Source of the DNA: Carnobacterium alterfunditum DSM 5972
GTDB lineage: Bacteria; Bacillota; Bacilli; Lactobacillales; Carnobacteriaceae
Assembly: GCF_000744115.1 (NCBI RefSeq)
Contig: NZ_JQLG01000004.1
Span: 868,001-932,000 of the forward strand
Direction of reading: 5' to 3'
DNA length: 64,000 nucleotides
The notes under the pieces were generated by a model that saw only the letters and a list, made by a program, of their open reading frames with translations, was not told where the DNA came from and made no database searches. Positions 36,827 through 44,362 of this stretch are shown in pieces. The stretch's first letter is position 1, and each line of letters begins with the position of its first letter. The position numbers and the translations under genes were made by a program.

Positions 36827-36841
36827 TTAGGTATGCCTTAA
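36827..36841. promoter_or_regulatory. DtxR/MntR-family operator upstream of feoA
   Basis: TTAGGTATGCCTTAA is an imperfect palindrome close to the DtxR-family core TTAGGNNNNCCTAA. A related half-site TTAAGGCGTAC lies 22 bases upstream. This predicts iron or manganese repression of feoAB. Confidence 0.6.
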
Positions 36842-36861
36842 CAATAAAAGGAGTTTTTTTA

Positions 36862-37107
36862 ATGGAGTTGTCAAAGTTAGATAAAGATGATCTGGTAGTA
36901 GTGACCGAAATTGCTCATCCTGATGCACAAATGCAACAACGATTAATGGATTTAGGTTTTTATCCAGGTGGAACAGTCAAATTGGTATTGGTTAGTCCTA
37001 AGAAAGATCCGAAAGCTTTTGAAGTAAGAGGAACGGTTATCGCAATCCGTAATGAAGATGCCAAATATATAAAAGTAGCACTAAAGGAGAAAAATGATGT
37101 CAGATGA
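36862..37107 (+). CDS. feoA: Ferrous iron transport protein A
   Basis: 81-residue SH3-like accessory protein of the Feo ferrous-iron importer, thought to assist FeoB. The core MQQRLMDLGFYPGGTVKLVL and the closing RGTVIAIRNEDAKYIKVAL are typical. AAAGGAG precedes the ATG. Its last 14 bases overlap feoB, indicating coupled translation. Confidence 0.93.
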   Translation: MELSKLDKDDLVVVTEIAHPDAQMQQRLMDLGFYPGGTVKLVLVSPKKDPKAFEVRGTVIAIRNEDAKYIKVALKEKNDVR

Positions 37108-38995
37108 ATTTGTGTTGCACAACGAAAAAAATGGTCATGTTATTTCGTTAGCAGGAAATCCTAATGTTGGAAAAAGTACGGTTTTTAACCAATTAACCGG
37201 TTTAAAACAACATACAGGTAATTGGCCTGGTAAAACAGTTGGTATTGCAGAAGGAACGAGTCAACACAAAAATACCTATTATTGTTTAGTAGATCTACCA
37301 GGGACCTATTCTCTCTCCTCTAATTCTGAAGAAGAAGAAGTTGCACAAGATTTTATCCAATCTGATTTATCCGAAGCAACTATTTGTGTTTGTGATGCTA
37401 CCTCATTAGAACGCAACCTGAATTTAGTGCTGCAGATCATGCAAATGTCGGATAAAGTAGTGGTTTGTGTTAACTTAATCGATGAAGCACGTAAAAAAGG
37501 AATAGAAATTAACATAGAAAAATTGCAGTCATTATTAGGTGTCCCTGTTATTGCTACAGCAGCACGCCAAAATGAGGGATTAGACAGCTTGATGTCTGCT
37601 TTAGATAAAGTAGTCTCTGAAGAAATTAAAATGAATCCATATATGAAAAAAGCCTTAGTTAGTTTAAAGGAAAATCAAGAAGAGAATACAAAGGCCTTGT
37701 TAGATCGAGCTACAGTCATAGCTAATGATGTGATTAGTTTCACAAAAAAAGACCATAATCGCCGTGATCGTAAGTTAGATAAGATTTTAACGCAAAAATT
37801 AACCGGTATTCCAATTATGATCTTATTGTTAGTGGTTGTTTTTTGGTTAACGATACAAGGAGCTAATGCACCATCAAATGCTTTAGCAAATATGTTCGGC
37901 ACAATAGGTGTTTATTTGAATCAATTTGCTGTTTCTATTAATATGCCTGAGTGGTTAAGAGGGGCATTAATGGATGGAATTTATAATGTTCTCTCAACAG
38001 TTATTTCAGTGATGCTGCCCCCAATGGCTATTTTCTTTCCATTATTTACTTTATTAGAAGATTTTGGTTATTTACCGCGTGTCGCATTTAACTTAGACAA
38101 ATATTTTGCAAATGCCGGAGCATGTGGCAAGCAAGCATTAACGATGTGTATGGGATTTGGTTGTAATGCAGCAGGTATAACAGGAACCAGAATCATCAAT
38201 TCTCCTAGAGAAAAATTGATTGCTATTGTAACAAATAATTTTGTTCCATGTAATGGACGCTTTCCTATTTTGATTTCAATTATTACTATGTTTTTTGTCG
38301 GAAGCTCAATAAGTTTGGGGAGTAGTTTACTTTCAGCTGTTATTCTAGCAAGTACCGTCATATTAGGTGTATTAACGACTTTTTGGACTTCTCAATTACT
38401 CTCTAAAACTATTTTAAAAGGCGTTCCTTCTTCATTCACCTTAGAATTACCACCTTATCGTAAACCGCAATTTGGATCAGTTATTGTTCGCTCTATTTTT
38501 GACAAAGCATTATTTGTTTTATCGCGTGCAATTATCGTTGCTGCACCAGCAGGTTTAGTTATTTGGGTAATGGCCAATGTGATGATCGGTGATTCTAGTA
38601 TATTAACTTTGGTAACAACCGCAATTGATCCGTTTGCTCGTTTAATGGGCTTGGATGGAACAATACTGATGGCTTTTATCCTAGGTTTTCCTGCTAATGA
38701 AATTGTTATCCCAATTATGGTCATGGGTTATTTAAGTAAAGCAACGCTTTTTGAGTTCGACTCACTAGATCAATTTAAAACGCTTTTGTTAGATAACGGT
38801 TGGACTTGGTTAACCGCCGTGAATACTATTTTATTTACACTTTACCACTGGCCTTGTTCTACAACTTTATTGACGATATACAAAGAAACGAAAAGTGCTA
38901 AATGGACATGGATATCTTTCTTAGTGCCTACCGTAATGGGGATTGCAACAACTATGATTATTACCTTTTTAGCCCATCTTTTTCATTTAGTTTAA
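37094..38995 (+). CDS. feoB: Ferrous iron transport protein B
   Basis: Inner-membrane Fe(II) transporter with a cytosolic GTPase. G1 GNPNVGKST at 21-29, G3 DLPGTYSLSS, G4 region NLIDEARKKG, then the FeoB helical spacer and two Gate domains, with Cys-containing CMGFGCNAAGITG and VPCNGRFPI pore motifs and about nine helices. 633 residues is near the short end for the family. Either of two consecutive ATG codons (37094, 37097) may start it; AAGGAG lies upstream. No FeoC follows. Confidence 0.95.
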   Translation: MMSDEFVLHNEKNGHVISLAGNPNVGKSTVFNQLTGLKQHTGNWPGKTVGIAEGTSQHKNTYYCLVDLPGTYSLSSNSEEEEVAQDFIQSDLSEATICVCDATSLERNLNLVLQIMQMSDKVVVCVNLIDEARKKGIEINIEKLQSLLGVPVIATAARQNEGLDSLMSALDKVVSEEIKMNPYMKKALVSLKENQEENTKALLDRATVIANDVISFTKKDHNRRDRKLDKILTQKLTGIPIMILLLVVVFWLTIQGANAPSNALANMFGTIGVYLNQFAVSINMPEWLRGALMDGIYNVLSTVISVMLPPMAIFFPLFTLLEDFGYLPRVAFNLDKYFANAGACGKQALTMCMGFGCNAAGITGTRIINSPREKLIAIVTNNFVPCNGRFPILISIITMFFVGSSISLGSSLLSAVILASTVILGVLTTFWTSQLLSKTILKGVPSSFTLELPPYRKPQFGSVIVRSIFDKALFVLSRAIIVAAPAGLVIWVMANVMIGDSSILTLVTTAIDPFARLMGLDGTILMAFILGFPANEIVIPIMVMGYLSKATLFEFDSLDQFKTLLLDNGWTWLTAVNTILFTLYHWPCSTTLLTIYKETKSAKWTWISFLVPTVMGIATTMIITFLAHLFHLV

Positions 38996-39015
38996 AATAA
39001 AAGAATTAAGCAGGT

Positions 39016-39046
39016 TAAAAACATGTGTCAGGAATCCTATTACAAT
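39016..39046. repeat. Dispersed palindromic repeat, copy 12 (right half)
   Basis: TAAAAACATGTGTCAGGAATCCT matches the right arm and tail of the family and merges into the feoB terminator. Confidence 0.45.
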
Positions 39047-39060
39047 AGGGTTCTTTTTTT
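39032..39060 (+). terminator. Terminator of feoAB
   Basis: GAATCCTATT / AATAGGGTTC stem followed by seven T. The 39061-39335 stretch has no supported gene. Confidence 0.85.
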
Positions 39061-39335
39061 ATATCGGTCTTTAGCACATAATTGTGTGGCATAACAAACA
39101 AAAATGAGTCTCATTGCTATGACTATTTAGATTTATTTTTATAATTCGTATAAGAAAACCAACAGCCTAATCAAACGAACAAACTAAAATATATATAATC
39201 TACACCATTTGAAAATCCTTTAGCACTTCTTAATACATATGTTAGTAGTGCTAATATCAGTATTACTCAAATTTGCTTCTTCATTCTCATTTTGATGCTG
39301 CATGTCCTTATGGGTACTCCATTGTACTATTTTTT

Positions 39336-39512
39336 TTATTTTACTTTCCGTTTGATTCTTTTCATAATTTCATATTTCAAGAACCAAGAAACTGCAATTA
39401 AAGTTACCAAACCAAGTAGTTGAATTTCGAATGTTGCTTTTAACCATAGTTTAGCAGTTATTAAAATGATAAATAGTAAAAGACCAATTAAAGTTCCTGT
39501 TTCTTTTTTCAT
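39336..39512 (-). CDS. Small two-helix membrane protein (58 aa)
   Basis: ATG 39512 follows GGAGGGTATGT. Begins MKKETGTLIGLLLFIILITA, a second helix LLGLVTLIAVSWFLKY, and a basic end MKRIKRKVK. Function unknown; the coherent helices and ribosome site support it as real. Confidence 0.6.
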   Translation of the reverse strand: MKKETGTLIGLLLFIILITAKLWLKATFEIQLLGLVTLIAVSWFLKYEIMKRIKRKVK

Positions 39513-39861
39513 ACATACCCTCCAAAGTGGCCATTATGTTTTTTTAAAAGCCTTTTATTTTTTAAATTTATTGTTTTTATAGCACCTAAATTAATCGATT
39601 TTTAATAATATTGATTGATTTAAGTACCCCACCTAGCAAGGGATCTATCACAAAAAAATGTACTAAATAAATGGTTTAAGTAGAGAATCTTAAGTCAATT
39701 TCATTATATAACAAAATCAGGAATTCAATTGCACAAAGGATTTTTATTTTCTGCAAAAAAGTTCAAAAATATTAATTTTCCTGTTTCTCATGTGACTTAA
39801 CGGGCAAAGATAACGTTTTCATGATACAATGAAATTATCACATTAAGAGGAGGTTATTTTT

Positions 39862-40302
39862 ATGGCAAAAGAAACATTTCGTGCAGTAGCTCAATCAATG
39901 GGTGGAATGAAAGTTTCATGTACATCAAGGAATTTTGAATTTATTTTAGATGAACCAAAAAATTTAGGCGGATCAAATGAAGGAATGAATCCGGTAGAAG
40001 CTTTATTATCCTCTCTTGGGGCATGTAAAGTTATTGTAGCTCAGTCTTTCGCTAAAGCGCATGGCATAAATTTAAACGATATCCGTGTAGAAATAGATGG
40101 AGTATTAGATCCTGATGGTTTTATGGGGAAAAATAAAGCAGCTAAAATAGGCTATTCTGCAATCGTTTCTAAATTTTATATTAAAGCTGATAATACTGAT
40201 GAAGAAATTTCAGATTTTATCGCTTTTATCGATCGTACTTGTCCAGTAGCTGATACTATTAAAAATGCACCTAAGACTGAATCAGAAATCCATAAATTAT
40301 AA
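39862..40302 (+). CDS. OsmC-family protein
   Basis: 146 residues. Peroxide-reductase fold with the two redox cysteines, Cys55 in SSLGACKVIVAQ and Cys127 in DRTCPVADTI. Members reduce organic hydroperoxides or act on other thiol-reactive compounds. AGAGGAGG precedes the ATG. A second OsmC gene lies at 58006 and a decayed copy of this gene's 5' region at 41765. Confidence 0.9.
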   Translation: MAKETFRAVAQSMGGMKVSCTSRNFEFILDEPKNLGGSNEGMNPVEALLSSLGACKVIVAQSFAKAHGINLNDIRVEIDGVLDPDGFMGKNKAAKIGYSAIVSKFYIKADNTDEEISDFIAFIDRTCPVADTIKNAPKTESEIHKL

Positions 40303-40338
40303 ACTATGAATTAAAAAAAATTCCTTTCATCTTATATT

Positions 40339-40383
40339 GCACCCTAGAAATTAGAAAAAAACTAATTTTTGGAGTGTTTTTTT
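40339..40383 (+). terminator. Terminator of the OsmC gene
   Basis: CACCCTAGAAATTAG / CTAATTTTTGGAGTG stem and a T7 run. Confidence 0.75.
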
Positions 40384-40413
40384 AGTTGTGTATCTACAAT
40401 ACTATTAAAAAAT

Positions 40414-40459
40414 AGCTACCCAAAAAATTTAGATTTCACTCTAACTTTTGGGGTAGCTA
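40414..40459. terminator. Terminator of the SPFH operon
   Basis: AGCTACCCAAAA / TTTTGGGGTAGCT stem between convergent genes; same style as 25893-25938. Confidence 0.65.
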
Positions 40460-40494
40460 CTTTTAGAAACTCTTCGGCACTCTTTTTTAAATGG

Positions 40495-41343
40495 TTATTC
40501 TTTTTTCTCTGTCTCTTGTTCTGGAACATTAATTATGGCTGAAGTACCTTCTCCTTTAACCAATGGTTCTTTTCCGTCCCATTTTTCGATGTACTCTTTT
40601 TGCAACAATTCAGGAGAAATAGATTGTTGTAACACTTCGTTTGCTTTAGCTTCACCTTCTGCTTGAATAATACCAGCAGCGGCTTCACCTTCTGCAACGA
40701 TCCGTTTTTGTTCAGAGTCTAATTTGGCATTCTCGATTTGTGTTTTCTTTAATTCATTTTCTTGAGAAGCCTTAACACGTGCATCGATGCTTTTTTGTGT
40801 TTCAGCATCTGCTTCAGGAGTACCCAGTGTTACATCTGTGATGATAAACCCCATATCTTTCACTTCTTCAGCAAACTTATCTGTTATCGCTTGAGAAGCC
40901 TCACCGGATTTAGAACCATAAATATCAAGAACGGTGTAACTACTCACAACATCGCGAGAGGATTTGTAAAGTTTGTTATACAAGTAACCCTCTTGAATAT
41001 CTTCTACATTTTGAGAGCCTAACTCTTTAAAGATATTTAGAACTTTTTTCTTGTCTACCTGCATTTGGTAACGCACAGACATTTTCAATTTCTTTCCGTC
41101 TGTTGTACTTACGGATACACTATTTTTCATTGTTTGAACACGTATTGGGTACTCAGTTGTTTTCTCCATCAAACCAATTAGGTGCCAACCGGCGCTAAGG
41201 ACTTCCTTGCTCCCACCTGAAGGGGAATAAACAACAGCTACTTTACCTTCGTCAACTTTTTCTACAAATAATAAAAATCCAAACACCAATACAATTGCTA
41301 AAATAAGACTAATAACTAAATTTTTAATTGCTTTATAACTCAT
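40495..41343 (-). CDS. SPFH/Band 7 (prohibitin/HflC-like) membrane protein
   Basis: About 282 residues. One N-terminal helix (NLVISLILAIVLVFGFLLFV), the SPFH domain (about 30-190: GKVAVVYSPSGG, RVQTMKNSVSVSTTDGKKL), a charged coiled coil (ARVKASQENELKKTQIENAK) and an AAAGIIQAEGEAKANEVLQQ stretch. Such proteins scaffold membrane microdomains or regulate FtsH-like proteases. The start could be 41355 or 41343; the latter (MSYKAIK) has the better upstream purines. Overlaps the small gene at 41333. Confidence 0.88.
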   Translation of the reverse strand: MSYKAIKNLVISLILAIVLVFGFLLFVEKVDEGKVAVVYSPSGGSKEVLSAGWHLIGLMEKTTEYPIRVQTMKNSVSVSTTDGKKLKMSVRYQMQVDKKKVLNIFKELGSQNVEDIQEGYLYNKLYKSSRDVVSSYTVLDIYGSKSGEASQAITDKFAEEVKDMGFIITDVTLGTPEADAETQKSIDARVKASQENELKKTQIENAKLDSEQKRIVAEGEAAAGIIQAEGEAKANEVLQQSISPELLQKEYIEKWDGKEPLVKGEGTSAIINVPEQETEKKE

Positions 41344-41494
41344 CTTTCTCTTCATCCTTTTCTTGTTTCAAATTTTGTTTCTCTGCTACATGTTCGATGT
41401 TCTCTACTACTGAAAATAATTTATTCAATAAAGGCAGGATGATTAAAAAAACGATAACCACAGCAATGATTACGAATACCGCCATTCTTAACAT
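41333..41494 (-). CDS. Small membrane-anchored protein co-transcribed with the SPFH gene (53 aa)
   Basis: ATG 41494, preceded by AAAGGAG about eleven bases upstream. MLRMAVFVIIAVVIVFLIIL is one helix, then a charged tail with NIEHVAEKQNLKQEKDEEKD. Its stop overlaps the SPFH start, so translation is coupled. Possibly an accessory subunit of the SPFH assembly (inference from position only). Confidence 0.6.
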   Translation of the reverse strand: MLRMAVFVIIAVVIVFLIILPLLNKLFSVVENIEHVAEKQNLKQEKDEEKDEL

Positions 41495-41569
41495 AATGAC
41501 TACCGCGCTCCTTTCATTTAGTACTTCTATCTAACTAAGTATATACGCTTGATGAAAAACACCAATAAA

Positions 41570-41695
41570 ATGGGTTCTCACAATGGCAACCTTACATGAA
41601 AATCGCTTACTTTTCAATTCAAATATTATAGTAACCCACTCTGATGATGATTCATCCTCAGATTCCAAGCTGATATTAATAAAAGAATTTATTTA
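41570..41695 (+). mobile_element. Decayed 5' fragment of an IS1380-type element
   Basis: Matches the start of the IS1380 transposase gene: ATGGCAACCTTACATGAAAA, then AATTCAAATATTATAGTAAC and further similarity to about codon 35, with substitutions; everything downstream is gone. Confidence 0.75.
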
Positions 41696-41764
41696 ACCTG
41701 TTATATATTACATGTTTTTTGTTTAGTACATCATATTTCATTTTCAAAAAATACTACTTCAATT

Positions 41765-41900
41765 ATAAATTTTTCTGTTTCTCCGGTTAACGACCCAGAA
41801 AAAACAACGTTTTCATAATACAATGAAGCTATTAAATTAATAAGAAGTTATTTTTATGGCCTACGAAACATTTCGTGCAGTAGCTAAGTCGATCTGATAC
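41765..41900 (+). pseudogene. Duplicate of the OsmC 5' region, decayed
   Basis: CAACGTTTTCATAATACAAT and ATGGCCTACGAAACATTTCG parallel the promoter and first ~14 codons of the gene at 39862, then diverge. The next bases encode SDTKEYLPGELTGGVSTVVK then GDAYRVY and a stop, the tail of an unrelated unrecognised gene. Confidence 0.65.
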
Positions 41901-42074
41901 GAAAGAATATTTACCTGGAGAACTAACAGGTGGTGTGAGTACTGTTGTAAAAGGAGATGCATATAGAGTTTATTAGCATTTATTTTTGCACATATTAGAT
42001 CAATCCTTATGCTTCAAAAAATACAATTCAATTAGTAGTAGCTACAATTTAGATTGTCCTTATTTGAAAAAAGA

Positions 42075-42352
42075 GTGCTCCCAAATAATTGGCTCTTCGT
42101 CAAATGGTATGGATACTTCAAAATAAAATTTCTTCTGGAATGGACGGGTTTGCTTGTGGAGCCATTGGACCGCTTGTAAGCCTGTAGTTTTACAGACTTT
42201 CAAGCTTCAAACAAAACATAATCGCTAAAGCGCCAACGTTTTGTAATTCTCATTGAATCTTACACATGGCTACAAGCAACCCTATTCCTCCAGAAATTTT
42301 GGGTAAGTAATTCGATTAAATCTATCAACACTAAAAATTATAGAACCAAATA
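42075..42352 (-). repeat. Structured repeat element A (about 250-280 bp, inverted with respect to B)
   Basis: On the minus strand, TTCTATAATTTTTAGTGTTG leads to AAATTTCTGGAGGAATAGGG and TTGCTTGTAGCC. After about 110 divergent bases comes GGCTCCACAAGCAAACCCG, then CCAGAAGAAATTT. The two conserved ends are complementary, and the middle has a strong hairpin (GCTTG, AAG, CTGTA pairing). Matches element B at 43641. Could be a MITE, a structured RNA or remnants of a coding sequence. The wider 41900-42587 gap has no supported gene. Confidence 0.6.
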
Positions 42353-42587
42353 ATTTTTGAAGTACTCTTTCTTAGTTTATAGGAATATTTATAAACTTGC
42401 TGATTCCTTATTCATTTTATCAGGACATCCTATATTTAGTACTAACAAATTCTATTTCCCGTTTTTACTGCGCTGAGTATGGTAAAATCAAAGCACTATT
42501 ATTGGTTAAAAAACAGCTTTTATTTGGTAGAAAAATCAAGAAAATCAGTAGATTTATAAAACACTTTATTTAAAGGAGGAAAACAAA

Positions 42588-42935
42588 ATGAAAGCTGCAA
42601 AAATCGTTGCATGGATTTGCTTGCTGGCTATGACAGCCGGATTGGTTAATGCATTCGTAAATGGGGATTTTTTGGTTGACGGTGGAACATTACTCGAAAA
42701 TCCATGGGGAATCATGTCTATGATCGATCTATACGTAGGATTCACCCTATTTTCAATATGGATCGTCTACCGGGAAAAAACTATGTGGAAAACCATCATC
42801 TGGGTTGTCACAATGATGATATTTGGTTTTTTCATAGGCAGTATTTATGTTTTAAAAGCACTGTATGAGTCAAAAGGAGACTGGTCAGTCGCTTTCCATG
42901 GCGTACAGAGGAGTGTTAGTGATGGAGAAAATTAA
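42588..42935 (+). CDS. DUF1475-like membrane protein
   Basis: 115 residues, three or four helices. NPWGIMSMIDLYVGFTLFSI and WIVYREK are the recognisable stretch, fitting DUF1475 (a helix carrying Asp then Trp-x-x-Tyr-Arg-Glu). AAAGGAGG precedes the ATG. Overlaps the next gene by 14 bases, so the two are translationally coupled. Function unknown. Confidence 0.6.
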   Translation: MKAAKIVAWICLLAMTAGLVNAFVNGDFLVDGGTLLENPWGIMSMIDLYVGFTLFSIWIVYREKTMWKTIIWVVTMMIFGFFIGSIYVLKALYESKGDWSVAFHGVQRSVSDGEN

Positions 42936-43590
42936 AGAGTGGCTAGAACAACTTTCACTTGTATTTGAGAAAAAAACAATCGATGCTCTCTTCCCCCCGT
43001 TGATATTTTTTCTAGCTAATCAGTTCCTGTCTCTTGAGCTTGCTAGTGGGGTAACCCTGCTTTACCTGCTTCTCGTCATCCTATATAGAATAATTAAAGG
43101 TCATACAAAAAAATACGTTCTAGTTGGCGTAGGAGGTGTCTTGCTTTCTATTGGATTTAGTTTATTGTCTGGAGATGCAATCAATTATTATCTTCCAGGT
43201 TTAATTACAACAAGCCTGATTGTCATCGCATGCGTTGTGTCTCTTGTTATTCGCCGCCCAATGGCCGCTTTGTTGAGTCATTTAACCAGAGGATGGCCAA
43301 TCGAATGGTACTTGCGAGACGATATTCGTCCTGCTTATCGAAACGTCACGATAATGTGGGCTGCTTATTTTATGCTCCGACTAAGCATACAAGTTCCGCT
43401 ATTTTTAATGGGCGAATTCGCGATTTATTTTTATATCAATTCTATTTTGGGTTGGCCGATGACTATAATTCTCCTTATTTCCACTTATGTATTAGGAATT
43501 AAAGGTCTGAGAAAATTATCAGGTCCAAGCGTTGAAGAATTTTTAAACGGAAAAAAACCTCCTTTTGAAGGCCAGAAAAAAGGGTTTTAA
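42922..43590 (+). CDS. DUF3159-like membrane protein
   Basis: 222 residues, about six helices. LFPPLIFFLANQFLSLELAS, a conserved RGWPIEWYLRDDIRPAYRNV loop, and a C-terminal VEEFLNGKKPPFEGQKKG tail resemble DUF3159 proteins. ATG 42922 lies inside the end of the upstream gene; a longer frame from 42865 would overlap it fully and lacks support. Partner of the DUF1475-like protein; role unknown. Confidence 0.65.
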   Translation: MEKIKEWLEQLSLVFEKKTIDALFPPLIFFLANQFLSLELASGVTLLYLLLVILYRIIKGHTKKYVLVGVGGVLLSIGFSLLSGDAINYYLPGLITTSLIVIACVVSLVIRRPMAALLSHLTRGWPIEWYLRDDIRPAYRNVTIMWAAYFMLRLSIQVPLFLMGEFAIYFYINSILGWPMTIILLISTYVLGIKGLRKLSGPSVEEFLNGKKPPFEGQKKGF

Positions 43591-43605
43591 CATAGCCTCC
43601 ATATT

Positions 43606-43638
43606 AAAAGCACGTATCTCAAGCGATACGTGCTTTTT
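43606..43638. terminator. Terminator after the two-gene membrane operon
   Basis: AAAAGCACGTATC / GATACGTGCTTTTT. A near copy occurs at 43902. Confidence 0.85.
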
Positions 43639-43640
43639 CA

Positions 43641-43895
43641 AGGTCTATAATTTTTGGTGTTAATAGATCAGTTGATCACTTACTTGAAATTTCTGGCGGA
43701 ATAGGGTTGCTTGTAGCCTAAAATGAAGCACTGTGGGCAAATATCGCCCAAGTGTATCATGTTTGTAAGCTGCTAAAGCAGCAACAACCATGACAACTTC
43801 CTTTTAGGCTTCAAGCTTTCCCATGGCCACACAAGCAAATCCGTTTTTCCAGAAGAAATTTCTTTTGAAACACCAATACTATTTGACGCAGAACC
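43641..43895 (+). repeat. Structured repeat element B
   Basis: Begins TCTATAATTTTTGGTGTT, then AAATTTCTGGCGGAATAGGG, TTGCTTGTAGCC, and ends GGCCACACAAGCAAATCCG, CCAGAAGAAATTT. Inner pairings: GCCTAAAATGAAG with CTTCCTTTTAGGC, CACTGTGGGC with GCCCAAGTG, TCATGTTTGT with ACAACCATGA, GCTGC with GCAGC. Together they give a branched fold. Flanked by two copies of the same terminator. Confidence 0.6.
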
Positions 43896-43901
43896 TATAT
43901 T

Positions 43902-43936
43902 AAAAGCACGTATCTTAAGAGATACGTGCTTTTTTT
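43902..43936. terminator. Second copy of the terminator, upstream side of DUF2177 gene end
   Basis: AAAAGCACGTATC / GATACGTGCTTTTTTT; shares its flank ATATTAAAAGCACGTATC with the copy at 43606, a direct repeat bracketing element B. Confidence 0.85.
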
Positions 43937-43952
43937 GATTGCATTTTTTTAT

Positions 43953-44351
43953 TTAAAGCATAGCAGAAAAATAATAACTAATAATTGATACGAGTCCGCC
44001 TAAAGTTGTACCCCAAGTCAAATCGATAATAGTAATTTTTAATGGCCATTTATCGAGCGTTGCTAAATTGGTCAAATCATAAGTTGCGTAAGTAATAAAA
44101 CCAAAGAACATCCCTCTTAGCAGTGCTTCAAGTATGCTTTCTGACAATAAAGCTGGGTCAATAACAAAGAATACTAATCCAAGGACAAAAATCAAATAAA
44201 ATATGATAGCTGCTATCCAATTAGGTTTATCTTTCATAATAAAGCCAATTTGATCTTTATATAACTTATTGGCAATTAGAGCTAACCAAACTATATCAAT
44301 TAAGAAAAATACGGCAAGCGTGATCATGTAAATAATAACATATTCCATCAT
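43953..44351 (-). CDS. DUF2177 membrane protein
   Basis: 132 residues, four helices: an opening IYMITLAVFFLIDIVWLALI, a central GMFFGFITYATYDLTNLATL and LKITIIDLTWGTTLGGLVSI. This Asp-x-x-Trp plus YDLTN signature defines DUF2177. GGAGG upstream. It starts 11 bases after the DegV fusion gene stop and is probably co-transcribed with it. Function unknown. Confidence 0.8.
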   Translation of the reverse strand: MMEYVIIYMITLAVFFLIDIVWLALIANKLYKDQIGFIMKDKPNWIAAIIFYLIFVLGLVFFVIDPALLSESILEALLRGMFFGFITYATYDLTNLATLDKWPLKITIIDLTWGTTLGGLVSIISYYFSAML

Positions 44352-44362
44352 TAGACAACCTC

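Noticed and set aside
37306-38724. Minus-strand open frames inside feoB
   Set aside because: Shadows of feoB with membrane-codon bias and no start signals.
39061-39335. Possible gene after feoB
   Set aside because: Only short frames without ribosome sites.
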